From: Oscillospiraceae bacterium
GTDB lineage: Bacteria > Bacillota > Clostridia > Oscillospirales > CAG-272
Length of the DNA: 53,034 bases
Direction: 5' to 3'
Assembly: GCA_015064585.1 (NCBI GenBank)
Contig: SVRY01000015.1
Location: forward strand, 1-53,034
Under the pieces are notes generated by a model that was given only the letters and a program-made list of their open reading frames with translations, was not told the origin of the DNA and did not search any database. Shown piece after piece: positions 1 through 8,273 of this stretch (position 1 is its first letter; every line of letters starts with the position of its first letter). The position numbers and the translations under genes are program-made.

Positions 1-106
1 TACGGGCAACGATCCCCAAACAGCGCCCTTAACGTCCTGCCGTTTGGGTAAAACTGCGTTTCAGAATAGGAATGAAAATAACACCAAAGCAACATTTTTT
101 CACGAT

Positions 107-190
107 CACGGAAATACCTCCTTTTCTATAATGAAACGGAAGTATCTCCCATTTCATTATAGCACATATCTTTTACCATTTGTTAAGATT
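107..190 (-). promoter_or_regulatory. Promoter with inverted repeat firing off the left edge
   Basis: On the minus strand a TATAAT box (positions 161-156) is preceded by TG, giving an extended -10. The box starts a 10-bp inverted repeat, TATAATGAAA then TTTCATTATA, with arms at about 152-161 and 127-136. A strong AAAGGAGG ribosome site (124-117) follows, then a GTG at 109 seven bases later. From that GTG a hydrophobic 26-codon frame stops at position 29. Another minus frame, from the ATG inside it, stays open to the edge, so the gene body cannot be decided. The inverted repeat could be an operator or a leader hairpin. Confidence 0.45.
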
Positions 191-240
191 TTGTAAAGAA
201 ACAAAAATTTTCACAAGGGCACACTTTTCCCCTTCACCTA

Positions 241-827
241 TATAAGACAACAAAACTTAAAAAACCTAACATCATTTTTCAAAAAATTTTCAATATTTTT
301 CAAAAACAGCGTTTTGTACAAATCCTAAGAGCTCTCTTTGTGAAAAACAGAGACAAAACAGCGTAACCTTTCTATATCACAAAAAAACCGCTAATTTCTG
401 CCTGCCTTTCCCCTCTACCTATATAAGACAACAAAACTTAAAAAACCTAACATCATTTTTCAAAAAATTTTCAATATTTTTCAAAAACAGCGTTTTGCAC
501 AAATCCAAAGAGCTCTCTTTGTGAAAAACAGAGAGAAAACAGCGTAACCTTTCTATATCACAAAAAAACCGCTAATTTCTGCCTGCCTTTCCCCTCTACC
601 TATATAAGACAACAAAACTTAAAAAACCTAACATCATTTTTCAAAAAATTTTCAATATTTTTCAAAAACAGCGTTTTACACAAATCCAAAGAGCTCTCTT
701 TGTGAAAAACAGAGAGAAAACAGCGTAACCTTTCTATATCACAAAAAACCGCTAATTTCTGCCTGCCTTTCCCCTCTACCTATATAAGACAACAAAACTT
801 AAAAAACCTAACATCATTTTTCAAAAA
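241..827. repeat. 181-bp tandem repeat, three full copies and a partial fourth
   Basis: Full units lie at 241-421, 422-602 and 603-782 (181, 181 and 180 bases), and a partial copy at 783 to about 827. The copies differ at only a few positions, for example the base before ACAAAT, CTAAG versus CAAAG, GAGAC versus GAGAG, and one A in a homopolymer. Each unit is very AT-rich, has no reading frame that looks coding, contains the palindrome GAGCTC, a short inverted CTCTC/GAGAG pair, and a TATATAAG element behind a pyrimidine tract. The flank just before 241 also resembles the end of a unit. Function is unknown. The rest of positions 190-885 shows no gene. Confidence 0.9.
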
Positions 828-885
828 TTTTTAAAAGATTTTCAATGAATTTTTCCATTAATTTGAAGAGTTTTTTGCGAAAAAC

Positions 886-931
886 AAAAAACATCCTCAA
901 TCTCCGTTACCTGGAAATTGAGGATGTTTTT
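886..931 (-). terminator. Terminator after the CapA-like gene
   Basis: AACATCCTCAAT and ATTGAGGATGTT form a 13-15-bp stem with a 15-base loop. T runs follow on both strands, so it can end transcription of the minus-strand CapA-like gene and insulate the repeat array. Confidence 0.85.
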
Positions 932-973
932 ACAGCGTTTTATACTTTAAATTACCGTTCAAAAAGCCTTATA

Positions 974-2308
974 CTATACCAAAAATTCCTCGTCAAGCGA
1001 AGCTTTCACGATAGCTTGCACATCATATAGCGTAAAGGTGCCGCCATTCTCACTTAGGCGAAGCTGAGAACCGTGGGAGAGAATATCCACTTCGGTCACA
1101 TCCGAAAACAGCTTGACCGACAGCTCGTCTCTTTCGGTGGAATACCACGTCATGTGAGGAATTGCGGCGGCATTTTCAATTTTCAGTACACCTTCGGGTG
1201 TGAGAACGATCTCAAAGGAAGCGAAAATGCCCACCAGATTTTTGATGGGATGCTGGGTGGAAAGGAAATTGCCAAGCGAAAAATAGCAAAGCATACGGTG
1301 TCCGTCTTGTCCCTCAACCCATTCCACGGGCTGTATCGTGTGGCTGTGGTGACCCAAAACCACATCCACGCCAAGAGAGGCGAGGTATTCTGCATAATCT
1401 CTTTGAGAATCCGAAACCGAAGAGCTGTTTTCATTTCCCCAGTGCATAGAGACCATCACCAGGTCAGCAACCTCCTTTGCCGACGCTACATGAGCCGCCA
1501 TTACCGCTTTGTCTGCATAAGGAATTACAAGGTCGGGACTGTCCGGGTGCAGTGTACAACCGTTGTTGATCAGTGTGGTATAGGAAAGAAAGGCAATTTT
1601 AATACCGTTTTTTTCGATCACACGCACAGTATTGTAATCATCTTGATTTAAATATCCGCCGATCTGGAAAATATTTTTTTCGTTCCAATACCGAATGGTA
1701 TTATATAGCCCTGTTCCCTTCTTGTCCATATCCAGCATATGGTTGTTCGCCAGATTTACAATGTCAAACCCTACCTCAATAAGTGCATCACCGATGGCTT
1801 CGGGGGCATTGAAAAGAGGATATCCGGTAATGCCGAAATCATCCCCCGCCACAGGCGTTTCATGATTCACAAAGGCAAGGTCAGCCGCCGCAATCAGTGG
1901 GGCAACCCCTTTGTACATTCCCTGAAAATAGTATTTTCCGCTGTAACTGCCGCCGGATACCAAAATATTTGCCTGTTGCATAGCATCGGTAAATACCGCT
2001 TCATGGATAATGTTATCCCCTGCCGCCAAAAATGTCAGCCTTTTTTCGCTGGGTTCAGGCGGAATATCGGGCGTAGGATCATCGGGTGTGGGATCATCCG
2101 GAGTGGGATCGTCCGGAGTGGGATCATCGGGAGTGGGATCATCGGGCGTGGGTACGCTCGGAGTGTCGGGATCGGTCACCGGCTTATCTGACGGAAGGGT
2201 GGGCGTTGGCTCTCCTTCCATGGGTATAAAGCTGCTTGATGGTGCACCGCAGGCGATCAGCGAAAGCGAAATCAGCACCGCAATGCACATAAAAACAAAT
2301 CTCTTCAT
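974..2308 (-). CDS. CapA/PgsA-family lipoprotein (putative metallophosphoesterase fold)
   Basis: This 444-residue protein starts with a lipoprotein signal (lipobox LIAC, Cys20), so it should be anchored outside the membrane. Next comes a low-complexity spacer of seven or so PTPDD units (about residues 45-85). From about residue 90 there is a CapA domain, with AAGDNIIHEAVF, FVNHETPV, NLANNHMLD, SMHWGNE and LGHHSHTIQPVE. These Asp, Asn, Glu and His residues are the metal-site signature of the poly-gamma-glutamate capsule protein family. No other capsule genes are nearby, so the substrate cannot be named; many stand-alone members in Firmicutes have no known role. The ATG has a GAGGAA ribosome site and abuts the stop of the small gene upstream, so the two are cotranscribed. 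Confidence 0.85.
   Translation of the reverse strand: MKRFVFMCIAVLISLSLIACGAPSSSFIPMEGEPTPTLPSDKPVTDPDTPSVPTPDDPTPDDPTPDDPTPDDPTPDDPTPDIPPEPSEKRLTFLAAGDNIIHEAVFTDAMQQANILVSGGSYSGKYYFQGMYKGVAPLIAAADLAFVNHETPVAGDDFGITGYPLFNAPEAIGDALIEVGFDIVNLANNHMLDMDKKGTGLYNTIRYWNEKNIFQIGGYLNQDDYNTVRVIEKNGIKIAFLSYTTLINNGCTLHPDSPDLVIPYADKAVMAAHVASAKEVADLVMVSMHWGNENSSSVSDSQRDYAEYLASLGVDVVLGHHSHTIQPVEWVEGQDGHRMLCYFSLGNFLSTQHPIKNLVGIFASFEIVLTPEGVLKIENAAAIPHMTWYSTERDELSVKLFSDVTEVDILSHGSQLRLSENGGTFTLYDVQAIVKASLDEEFLV
2066..2155. repeat. 15-bp coding repeat (PTPDD spacer) in the CapA-like gene
   Basis: Near-identical 15-base units encode the Pro-Thr-Pro-Asp-Asp linker between the lipid anchor and the CapA domain. 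Such units can change copy number by slippage and so alter how far the domain sits from the membrane. Confidence 0.8.
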
Positions 2309-2506
2309 TTATAATTCCTCTAGCTTTTGCAGTTTGGGACGGGGACGGGGATGGCGCTTAAGCGGATCAAAGGCATATTTCCGACAGACAAAGCCTGCGG
2401 AAACCACCCCTTTTTTGGTGCACACCATCGTCTCGCCGTCGCGAATGGACGCTGCATTTTCACAGTAGCGGCAGGAAGGTGTAATATCATATTCCTTTTC
2501 TTTCAT
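2309..2506 (-). CDS. Small cysteine-rich conserved protein (zinc-ribbon-like)
   Basis: A 65-residue hypothetical protein, acidic at the N-terminus and basic at the C-terminus. Four cysteines are arranged as CRYC near residue 12, one after GETMV, and one in GFVCRKYAFDPLKR, which suggests a small metal-binding ribbon. Pro and Arg follow (RHPRPRPK). The ATG has a GAGG ribosome site and a good promoter upstream, and the stop directly abuts the capA start, so it is the first gene of a two-gene operon. I do not recognise a function. Confidence 0.7.
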   Translation of the reverse strand: MKEKEYDITPSCRYCENAASIRDGETMVCTKKGVVSAGFVCRKYAFDPLKRHPRPRPKLQKLEEL

Positions 2507-2547
2507 AATCTATATACCTCAAAATGTTTTTTCCTATTCTTCTTTTC

Positions 2548-2576
2548 AGTATATCCTATTTTACGACATTTTGCAA
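2548..2576 (-). promoter_or_regulatory. Sigma-A promoter for the small Cys-rich gene and capA-like gene
   Basis: Minus-strand TTGCAA (2576-2571), a 17-base spacer and TATACT (2553-2548), about 40 bases before the start codon. Confidence 0.75.
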
Positions 2577-2582
2577 TACTTA

Positions 2583-3524
2583 TTATGAGATTATTCTAAA
2601 AAGCAAATACATGATAGCTGTTCCCAAAGGAAGTGTCAAAAAGCGCACCGTCAGATAGGGCATCATGGAGATCTTTTCTTCTCCCTGCCCCTGGAGCACG
2701 GCATAAATTTGAAAAAACACAGAAAGACCGCTCCAAAGCAAGATCGCAGTTCCCGGTACAAGGGATGCACTGCACTTTGCCAAACGGTTCATCCCCCCCG
2801 ACATTTCAAAAAAGCCGTACACAAGCGCTTGCATATAAGAAGGAATACAGGCAAAAAGCGGTTCAAGCGCCGATAGCAGTACGGCAAAAAAGGTGACATA
2901 GGCGCAAATGGAAAGCGTTGTCACCGCCGAGGAAGTAACCGATTCGGTAAAAGAAACCGTAAAACCCCTGCCCTTTACTGTCGGTAAATACGCCTCGCTT
3001 TGCCCCCCTTTTCCTCTGCCCAAAATCATACCGGCAATCAGCGAAAGCACCGTTTGAATGACAAAAACAGCCAATCCCAGCCGTATATCCGAAAGAATAC
3101 CCGCCCCAAAAACCGCTAAAATATAGGGAGGACCGCAAAAATCCGAAAAGGCGGTCAGCCGGGCTGCCTGCTCTTTGTTGATACTGCCTCTGCGGTAAAG
3201 CATGCCTGCCATGCGTGCCCCCACGGGAAACCCGCAAAGGATGCCCAGAATAATCGCACCGCCGCAGCAGCCGGGCAGTCCAAACAGTCCCTTGGTCAGC
3301 CGCTGCATTCGTCCTGCCAGGCGGTCGGCAAGTCCCGTTTGAATAAACATGCCCGAAAGAACCAAATAAGGGAAAACTGCGGGAATGACGGTTTTGACCG
3401 AAAGCGACAGTCCCGCAAGGGTCGCCGCCGATGCTTTTTGCGGAAAGAATACCAAATACACAACCGCCAACAAAAGGAGCCCTCCCTCAACGGCAATGCG
3501 CCTGCTCTTGCTTTTTCTTCCCAT
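2583..3524 (-). CDS. YlbJ-like nucleoside-recognition-domain membrane protein
   Basis: A 313-residue integral membrane protein with about eight hydrophobic segments. Family-like motifs include KTVIPAVFPYLVLSGMF (about 43-60), GILCGFPVGARMAGMLY and SDFCGPPYILAVFGAGIL. These fit the Gate/nucleoside-recognition domain found in the sporulation membrane protein YlbJ and in spore maturation proteins, but it is shorter than a typical YlbJ (about 400). The ATG follows GGGAGG. It is divergent from yqfC-yqfD, which are also sporulation genes, with only 65 bases between them. I infer a sporulation-membrane or transport role. No convincing promoter was seen in the shared gap. Confidence 0.7.
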   Translation of the reverse strand: MGRKSKSRRIAVEGGLLLLAVVYLVFFPQKASAATLAGLSLSVKTVIPAVFPYLVLSGMFIQTGLADRLAGRMQRLTKGLFGLPGCCGGAIILGILCGFPVGARMAGMLYRRGSINKEQAARLTAFSDFCGPPYILAVFGAGILSDIRLGLAVFVIQTVLSLIAGMILGRGKGGQSEAYLPTVKGRGFTVSFTESVTSSAVTTLSICAYVTFFAVLLSALEPLFACIPSYMQALVYGFFEMSGGMNRLAKCSASLVPGTAILLWSGLSVFFQIYAVLQGQGEEKISMMPYLTVRFLTLPLGTAIMYLLFRIIS

Positions 3525-3589
3525 GGCATTTTTCCTCCCGACGCTTCATAACATATAACATTCTATGGAATATGCGGAGGTTTTAGAAG

Positions 3590-3913
3590 ATGACCGAACG
3601 AATCAAAAGTAGGTTTAAGCGACTGCTGTCCCCCGAGGGCTACAGCGACCGACTGCAGCTGCCCCCCGGATATGGCGGTCCCTCCCAAATCATAATAACA
3701 GGCAGAGAAATGGTACAAGTGGACGGCTGTGAAGGTCTTGTCAGCTATGCCGACGATCATATCACCCTTTCGCTTACCGACCGCACAGTTACTATCTACG
3801 GAAACGAGCTTTCCATGAAAACCTTTTGCCAAGGCCAGGTGGCAATTTGCGGAAAGATCCTCGGGGTAATGGAAGGAGACTGCAAAGAGGAGGACGAAAA
3901 TGCGCATCATTGA
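3590..3913 (+). CDS. yqfC: Sporulation protein YqfC
   Basis: A 107-residue protein with the compact beta-rich YqfC pattern: basic N-terminus, LPPGYGG, IIITGREMVQVDGCEGLVSY and a late TVTIYGNELSMKTFCQGQVAICGKI. The family is found in endospore formers and is made in the mother cell under sigma-E in Bacillus subtilis. The ATG follows GGAGG with good spacing. The end overlaps the yqfD start by 14 bases, the usual pairing. Its biochemical role is not established. Confidence 0.9.
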   Translation: MTERIKSRFKRLLSPEGYSDRLQLPPGYGGPSQIIITGREMVQVDGCEGLVSYADDHITLSLTDRTVTIYGNELSMKTFCQGQVAICGKILGVMEGDCKEEDENAHH

Positions 3914-5072
3914 TTTTATATTCGGAAGGATCACCTTTTCATTTGCGGAAGAAACCAAATTCGATCTGTTTGATGTTTTGCGCCATAGCGGCGCCAACTA
4001 TGAAAGTATCAAGCGCAAGGACGGTCAAATGCGCATATCCTGTCCAAAACGGGACGGTGAGCGGCTGAAAATACTATTTAAAAAGTATACTATTCCCTTT
4101 ACCGTACAAAAAGAGCAAGGCATGTTCTTACTGTTTCGCCGCACAAAAAAGCGCCCCGGGCTGTATCTGGGTCTTATCCTCTTCTTTGCCCTGTTAATGC
4201 TCTCCACCCAATTTGTATTCGATATCCGCATCGAAGGAAATGAAATACTAACCGATGGCGAGATTCTCTCTGAGCTTGCCGCCCAAGGATTCACAAGCGG
4301 CAGCTATCTGCCTCCCATCGACATGGAAGTACTTTGCAATCGGGTGGTACTGCATTCCGAAAAAATCTCCTGGATCTCCGTAAATATGCTGGGAACAGTC
4401 GCCTGCGTGCAGGTCAAGGAACGCAGTGAAAAAACCGAGCTCCCGCCAAAGGAAGGTCTTTCCTGCCTTGTGGCAAGCCGCGACGGTGTGATCGTGGGAT
4501 TTGACTGCACCACAGGGACAGCGGCGGTAAACGTAGGGCAAACAGTACGAAAGGGACAGATGCTGGTAAGCGGCGTGACCGATACCGAACTCGGTTCCTA
4601 TTATGGCAGCTCCGCAGGTGCGGTGCGGGCACGCACCGAGCGTGCTTTTTCGATAACCATACCCAAAACAGAAGAGCTTACTGTGGGATATGACCGCCGT
4701 GTTATGCAAAAATCAATAATTTTTTTTGGAAAAACCATAAAACTTTTTACAAAGGGTGGAAATTTACCCTCCACTTGTGATACAATAAAGACAGAAAGCA
4801 AACAAGCATCCCTCAGCCCGTCCCTGCTGCTTCCTATTTTTGTTAGAACCGTTTATTCGGAAACGCCTATATACGAGCAAGTCACCCATTCGGAAGAGGA
4901 GGCCCGCCGCCTTGCCATGGAAAAGCTGAGCGGGGAAATCGAAGCTCTCTCCCAGTGCCGTATTCTGTCAACAAGCAGCAACTGGCAGGAAAGCGAAGGG
5001 GGCTATACCCTTACTGTGAAGATGACCTGCATTGAAAACATCGCAGAAAAAGTAACGATAGAAATAAATTAA
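3900..5072 (+). CDS. yqfD: Sporulation protein YqfD
   Basis: A 390-residue membrane protein. A cytoplasmic N-terminal part (about 1-85) leads to one transmembrane segment (GLYLGLILFFALLMLST, about 92-110). An outside domain follows, with RIEGNEILTDGEIL resembling a FtsQ/POTRA-like start, then VGQTVRKGQMLVSGVTD and KSIIFFGKTIKLF, all typical of YqfD. Translation is coupled to yqfC by overlap, and AGGAGG lies inside the yqfC end. Known from B. subtilis as a sigma-E sporulation gene. phoH follows 14 bases downstream, so sporulation and housekeeping genes share one operon. Confidence 0.92.
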   Translation: MRIIDFIFGRITFSFAEETKFDLFDVLRHSGANYESIKRKDGQMRISCPKRDGERLKILFKKYTIPFTVQKEQGMFLLFRRTKKRPGLYLGLILFFALLMLSTQFVFDIRIEGNEILTDGEILSELAAQGFTSGSYLPPIDMEVLCNRVVLHSEKISWISVNMLGTVACVQVKERSEKTELPPKEGLSCLVASRDGVIVGFDCTTGTAAVNVGQTVRKGQMLVSGVTDTELGSYYGSSAGAVRARTERAFSITIPKTEELTVGYDRRVMQKSIIFFGKTIKLFTKGGNLPSTCDTIKTESKQASLSPSLLLPIFVRTVYSETPIYEQVTHSEEEARRLAMEKLSGEIEALSQCRILSTSSNWQESEGGYTLTVKMTCIENIAEKVTIEIN

Positions 5073-5086
5073 GGAATATCAATCAT

Positions 5087-6097
5087 ATGGCTGAAAAAAT
5101 CATTGCAACCGACTCTCTTGATCAAACAACGCGCATTTACGGCGCATACGACCGCAATATCCGCCTTGTGGAAGACGCCTTTTCGGTGCGCGTCAAAAAC
5201 CGAGACAGTCTGAGCGCAGGCGGAAGTCACCTTGTGATCTCCGGCGAAGGCGATCTGTCGGGCGCGGTAAAAACAATCGAATATTTAAAAAAGCTGTCCC
5301 GTCTGGAAGACGAGATCACCGAGGACACCGTTTCTTATGTTATCAACATGATGCATGGCGGGAAAGGCGATGAACTAAAGGAGCTGGATGACGACTGCAT
5401 TTGCGTCACCGCCAAAGGAAAGCCCATCAAAGCCAAGACAGTGGGCCAAAAACGCTATATTGAACAAATCAAAAAGAATACCATTGTCCTTGGCGTAGGC
5501 CCTGCCGGTACGGGCAAGACCTATCTGGCAGTTGCCATGGCAGTCACGGCACTGCGCAACAAGCAGTGCTCCCGCATTATTCTCACCCGCCCTGCCGTGG
5601 AAGCGGGCGAAAAGCTGGGCTATCTGCCGGGGGACCTGCAAAATAAGATCGACCCCTATTTAAGACCTCTGCACGATGCCCTGCATGAAATGCTGGGGGC
5701 TGAAAGCTGTGCCCGATACACCGAAAAGGGGATCATTGAGATCGCACCGCTGGCATATATGCGCGGACGCACCCTGGACGATTCCTTCATCATTCTGGAC
5801 GAAGCGCAAAATACCACCCCTGAGCAAATGAAAATGTTCTTGACCCGCCTCGGCTTTAATTCCAAAGCCATTGTCACAGGTGACATCACCCAAACCGACC
5901 TGCCAAGAGGTCAAAAAAGCGGGCTTTCCGAGGCGGTACGGGTGCTGGAGGACATCCATGATATCGGCATCCAATATCTGACCGAACGGGATGTGGTGCG
6001 TCACAAATTGGTGCAGCGCATCATTGAGGCATACGACCGCTACGACAAAGAAAAGTCTTCCAAAAAATATCAGTTCAAGAAAGGCAAAGACCAATGA
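5087..6097 (+). CDS. phoH: PhoH family ATPase (PhoH-like, YbeZ type)
   Basis: A 336-residue cytoplasmic P-loop protein. The N-terminal region (about 1-110) has the KH-like part seen in PhoH-like proteins. The ATPase core has GPAGTGKT at 138-145 and the Walker B region SFIILDEAQNTTPEQMKMF. TGDITQTDLPRG acts as the sensor region. PhoH/YbeZ works with YbeY in rRNA maturation and RNA quality control. ybeY follows here with a 4-base overlap, which supports that pairing. Confidence 0.93.
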   Translation: MAEKIIATDSLDQTTRIYGAYDRNIRLVEDAFSVRVKNRDSLSAGGSHLVISGEGDLSGAVKTIEYLKKLSRLEDEITEDTVSYVINMMHGGKGDELKELDDDCICVTAKGKPIKAKTVGQKRYIEQIKKNTIVLGVGPAGTGKTYLAVAMAVTALRNKQCSRIILTRPAVEAGEKLGYLPGDLQNKIDPYLRPLHDALHEMLGAESCARYTEKGIIEIAPLAYMRGRTLDDSFIILDEAQNTTPEQMKMFLTRLGFNSKAIVTGDITQTDLPRGQKSGLSEAVRVLEDIHDIGIQYLTERDVVRHKLVQRIIEAYDRYDKEKSSKKYQFKKGKDQ

Positions 6098-6555
6098 GAA
6101 ACCGCATCTATTTTTCCAATCAACAATCGGATATAAAAATTACGCCCGCACTGCGGGGGCTTATTACCAGAGCCGTCAACGCCGCTCTGAAGGCAGAAGA
6201 ATTTGACAGAGGAGCCGAGGTATCGGTAACCATGGTCAGCAAAGAGGAGATCCATGCACTCAATTTGGAACAGCGCGGTGTAGACCGCCCCACCGACGTG
6301 CTGTCCTTCCCCATGTTCGATGAGGATTTTGATAACGACGAGCTGGCAGTACTGGGAGACATCGTGCTCTGCCCCGAAAAGGCAAAGGAGCAAAGCGAAG
6401 AATTCGGACATTCTTTTGAAAGAGAGATTGCCTTTCTCACCGTTCATTCCACTCTGCACCTTTTGGGCTATGATCACGAAACAAGCGAAGAAGATGACCG
6501 CATTATGCGCCAAAAACAAACAAATATTGTGAACAATATGGGCTTATCCATTTAA
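6094..6555 (+). CDS. ybeY: Endoribonuclease YbeY, rRNA maturation factor
   Basis: A 153-residue protein with the zinc site near residues 113-125, where three histidines sit in HSTLHLLGYDHE. The upstream motif RPTDVLSFPM is also characteristic. YbeY matures the 3-prime end of 16S rRNA and takes part in 70S quality control. It overlaps the phoH stop by ATGA. Many Clostridia place an HD-domain gene (yqfF) before ybeY and dgkA/cdd after it; these are absent here and era follows directly. Confidence 0.93.
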   Translation: MRNRIYFSNQQSDIKITPALRGLITRAVNAALKAEEFDRGAEVSVTMVSKEEIHALNLEQRGVDRPTDVLSFPMFDEDFDNDELAVLGDIVLCPEKAKEQSEEFGHSFEREIAFLTVHSTLHLLGYDHETSEEDDRIMRQKQTNIVNNMGLSI

Positions 6556-6572
6556 CAAGGAGGTAGAAGAAT

Positions 6573-7466
6573 ATGAAAAGAACAGGTTTTATTGCCATTG
6601 TCGGACGGGCAAATGTGGGAAAATCCACTTTGCTCAACGCCTTGACAGGAGAAAAAATTGCTATCGTATCGAAAAAACCGCAGACCACCCGAAACCGTAT
6701 TACCGGTATTTTGACAAAGGGTGAAGATCAATTTGTGTTCATGGATACTCCCGGTATGCTCAAGAGCCGCAACAAATTGGGTGATTTTATGGTAAGAACC
6801 GTCAATTCCACCATCGGCGGCGTGGATGCCGCCATTCTGGTGGTAGACGCAGACTACGCCCCCGGTGACATTGAGCGCGGCATCATCCGCAAATTGGAGC
6901 AGAACAAACTGCCCACCCTGCTCTGCATCAATAAAATTGACCGCTCCAGCCCCGAAAAAGTGGCAAACTGCATCAAAGAATACGCCGCTTTGTTTGATTT
7001 TGCCTCGGTGATCCCCGCAAGTGCCCTCAAGGAAGACGGTGTTTCCATCATTCTGGAGGAAGCCTCCAAGCTTCTGCACGAAGGCGACTGGTTCTTCTCG
7101 GAAGACGCACTGACAGACCAGCCCGAAAAGAATATTGCCGCCGAGATCATCCGTGAAAAAATCCTAAGGCTGCTTGACAACGAAATTCCCCACGGCACCG
7201 CCGTTGTGATCGAAGAGTTTAAGGAAACCAAAGATCTGCTTTCCATCCGCGCCGAGATCTTCTGCGAACGGGAAGCGCACAAGCGCATTCTCATCGGCAA
7301 GAAGGGCGAGATGCTGAAAAAGATCGGAAGCTACGCAAGAGAGGACATGGAAAAGTTCTTCGATGCCCATGTTTACATCAATCTTTGGGTCAAAGTAAAG
7401 GAAAACTGGCGCGATAACGACTTCCTCATTCAGAACTTTGGATTTAACAAGGATGATCTTACCTGA
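6573..7466 (+). CDS. era: GTPase Era
   Basis: A 297-residue GTPase with G1 GRANVGKST (11-19), the switch region KPQTTRN, G3 DTPGM and G4 NKID. A C-terminal KH domain has IGKKGEMLKKIGSYAREDME. Era binds 16S rRNA near its 3-prime end and helps assemble the 30S subunit. The ATG follows AAGGAGG. It sits in a run of ribosome maturation genes (phoH, ybeY, era), and recO follows within two bases. Confidence 0.96.
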   Translation: MKRTGFIAIVGRANVGKSTLLNALTGEKIAIVSKKPQTTRNRITGILTKGEDQFVFMDTPGMLKSRNKLGDFMVRTVNSTIGGVDAAILVVDADYAPGDIERGIIRKLEQNKLPTLLCINKIDRSSPEKVANCIKEYAALFDFASVIPASALKEDGVSIILEEASKLLHEGDWFFSEDALTDQPEKNIAAEIIREKILRLLDNEIPHGTAVVIEEFKETKDLLSIRAEIFCEREAHKRILIGKKGEMLKKIGSYAREDMEKFFDAHVYINLWVKVKENWRDNDFLIQNFGFNKDDLT

Positions 7467-7468
7467 CA

Positions 7469-8230
7469 ATGAAAGATTTTTCACTGCCTGTTTTGGTCAT
7501 CCGTGAAGTTGCCATCGGAGAACAGGACAAGCTTTTGACCCTACTCAGTGCCGAAAAAGGAAAATTTACTGCCCTTGCCCGCGGATCCAAAAACATACGC
7601 AGCCATAAGCTCTCTGCCTGCGCTCTCTTTTCCTATTCGGACATGACATTTCGGGAAAGCAAAGATAAACTGCAGATCAGAGAAGCAACACTCATTGAGG
7701 ATTTTTTTGACATCCGCAAAGATCTTGACCTTCTGTCTCTGGCAAGTTATGTGGCACAAGTGCTTTATACGGTGACAACTGAAGAGAACGGCGAAGCAGA
7801 TATGCTGTCTCTTGGGCTGAATACGCTGTATGCCCTTGCCAAAACCGACAAAGATCCCCGCCTTATCAAATCTGTATTTGAACTGCGCGCCATGCTGCAT
7901 CTCGGTTTTGCGCCTTCCCTTGGCGGCTGCGAAGCCTGCGGCAAAAGCGGCTGTTGTCTATATTACTTTGATTCCCGGGAAGGAACTCTGCTTTGCCCCG
8001 AATGCAGACAATTGCAAACAGCCCCTTCCGCCAAGCTCTCGCTTGGCGCCGAAACGCTTGCCGCCATGCAGTATATTCTCTGCGCTTTGCCCAAACGGAT
8101 CTTTTCCTTTTCGCTTTCCGAAACGGCAATGAATGAATTGTCCATAATAACCGAACGCTTTCTTGTCACGCAGACCGATACCCATTACAAAACCTTGCAG
8201 TTTTACCATGGGTTAAAAAACAACATATAA
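7469..8230 (+). CDS. recO: DNA repair protein RecO
   Basis: A 253-residue protein with an N-terminal OB-fold region (LVIREVAIGEQDKLLTLLS) and the usual switch to a helical middle. A four-Cys zinc finger is formed by CEACGKSGCC and the later LLCPECR, around residues 154-178. RecO loads RecA onto SSB-coated single-strand DNA in the RecFOR pathway. It starts two bases after era, so the two are cotranscribed. Length is normal for the family. Confidence 0.92.
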   Translation: MKDFSLPVLVIREVAIGEQDKLLTLLSAEKGKFTALARGSKNIRSHKLSACALFSYSDMTFRESKDKLQIREATLIEDFFDIRKDLDLLSLASYVAQVLYTVTTEENGEADMLSLGLNTLYALAKTDKDPRLIKSVFELRAMLHLGFAPSLGGCEACGKSGCCLYYFDSREGTLLCPECRQLQTAPSAKLSLGAETLAAMQYILCALPKRIFSFSLSETAMNELSIITERFLVTQTDTHYKTLQFYHGLKNNI

Positions 8231-8273
8231 AAAGCAACCGTAAAGCAAACTTTAGAACTACACGGAGATTCAT

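Noticed and set aside
845-1030. Short plus-strand frame over the end of the capA-like gene
   Set aside because: It contains the terminator hairpin and has no ribosome site.
4735-4795. AT-rich stretch with an inverted GGGTGG/CCCTCC pair and a TGTGATACAAT box inside yqfD
   Set aside because: The encoded residues (FFGKTIKLFTKGGN and on) are conserved YqfD sequence, and no matching -35 is at proper spacing, so an inner promoter is not supported.
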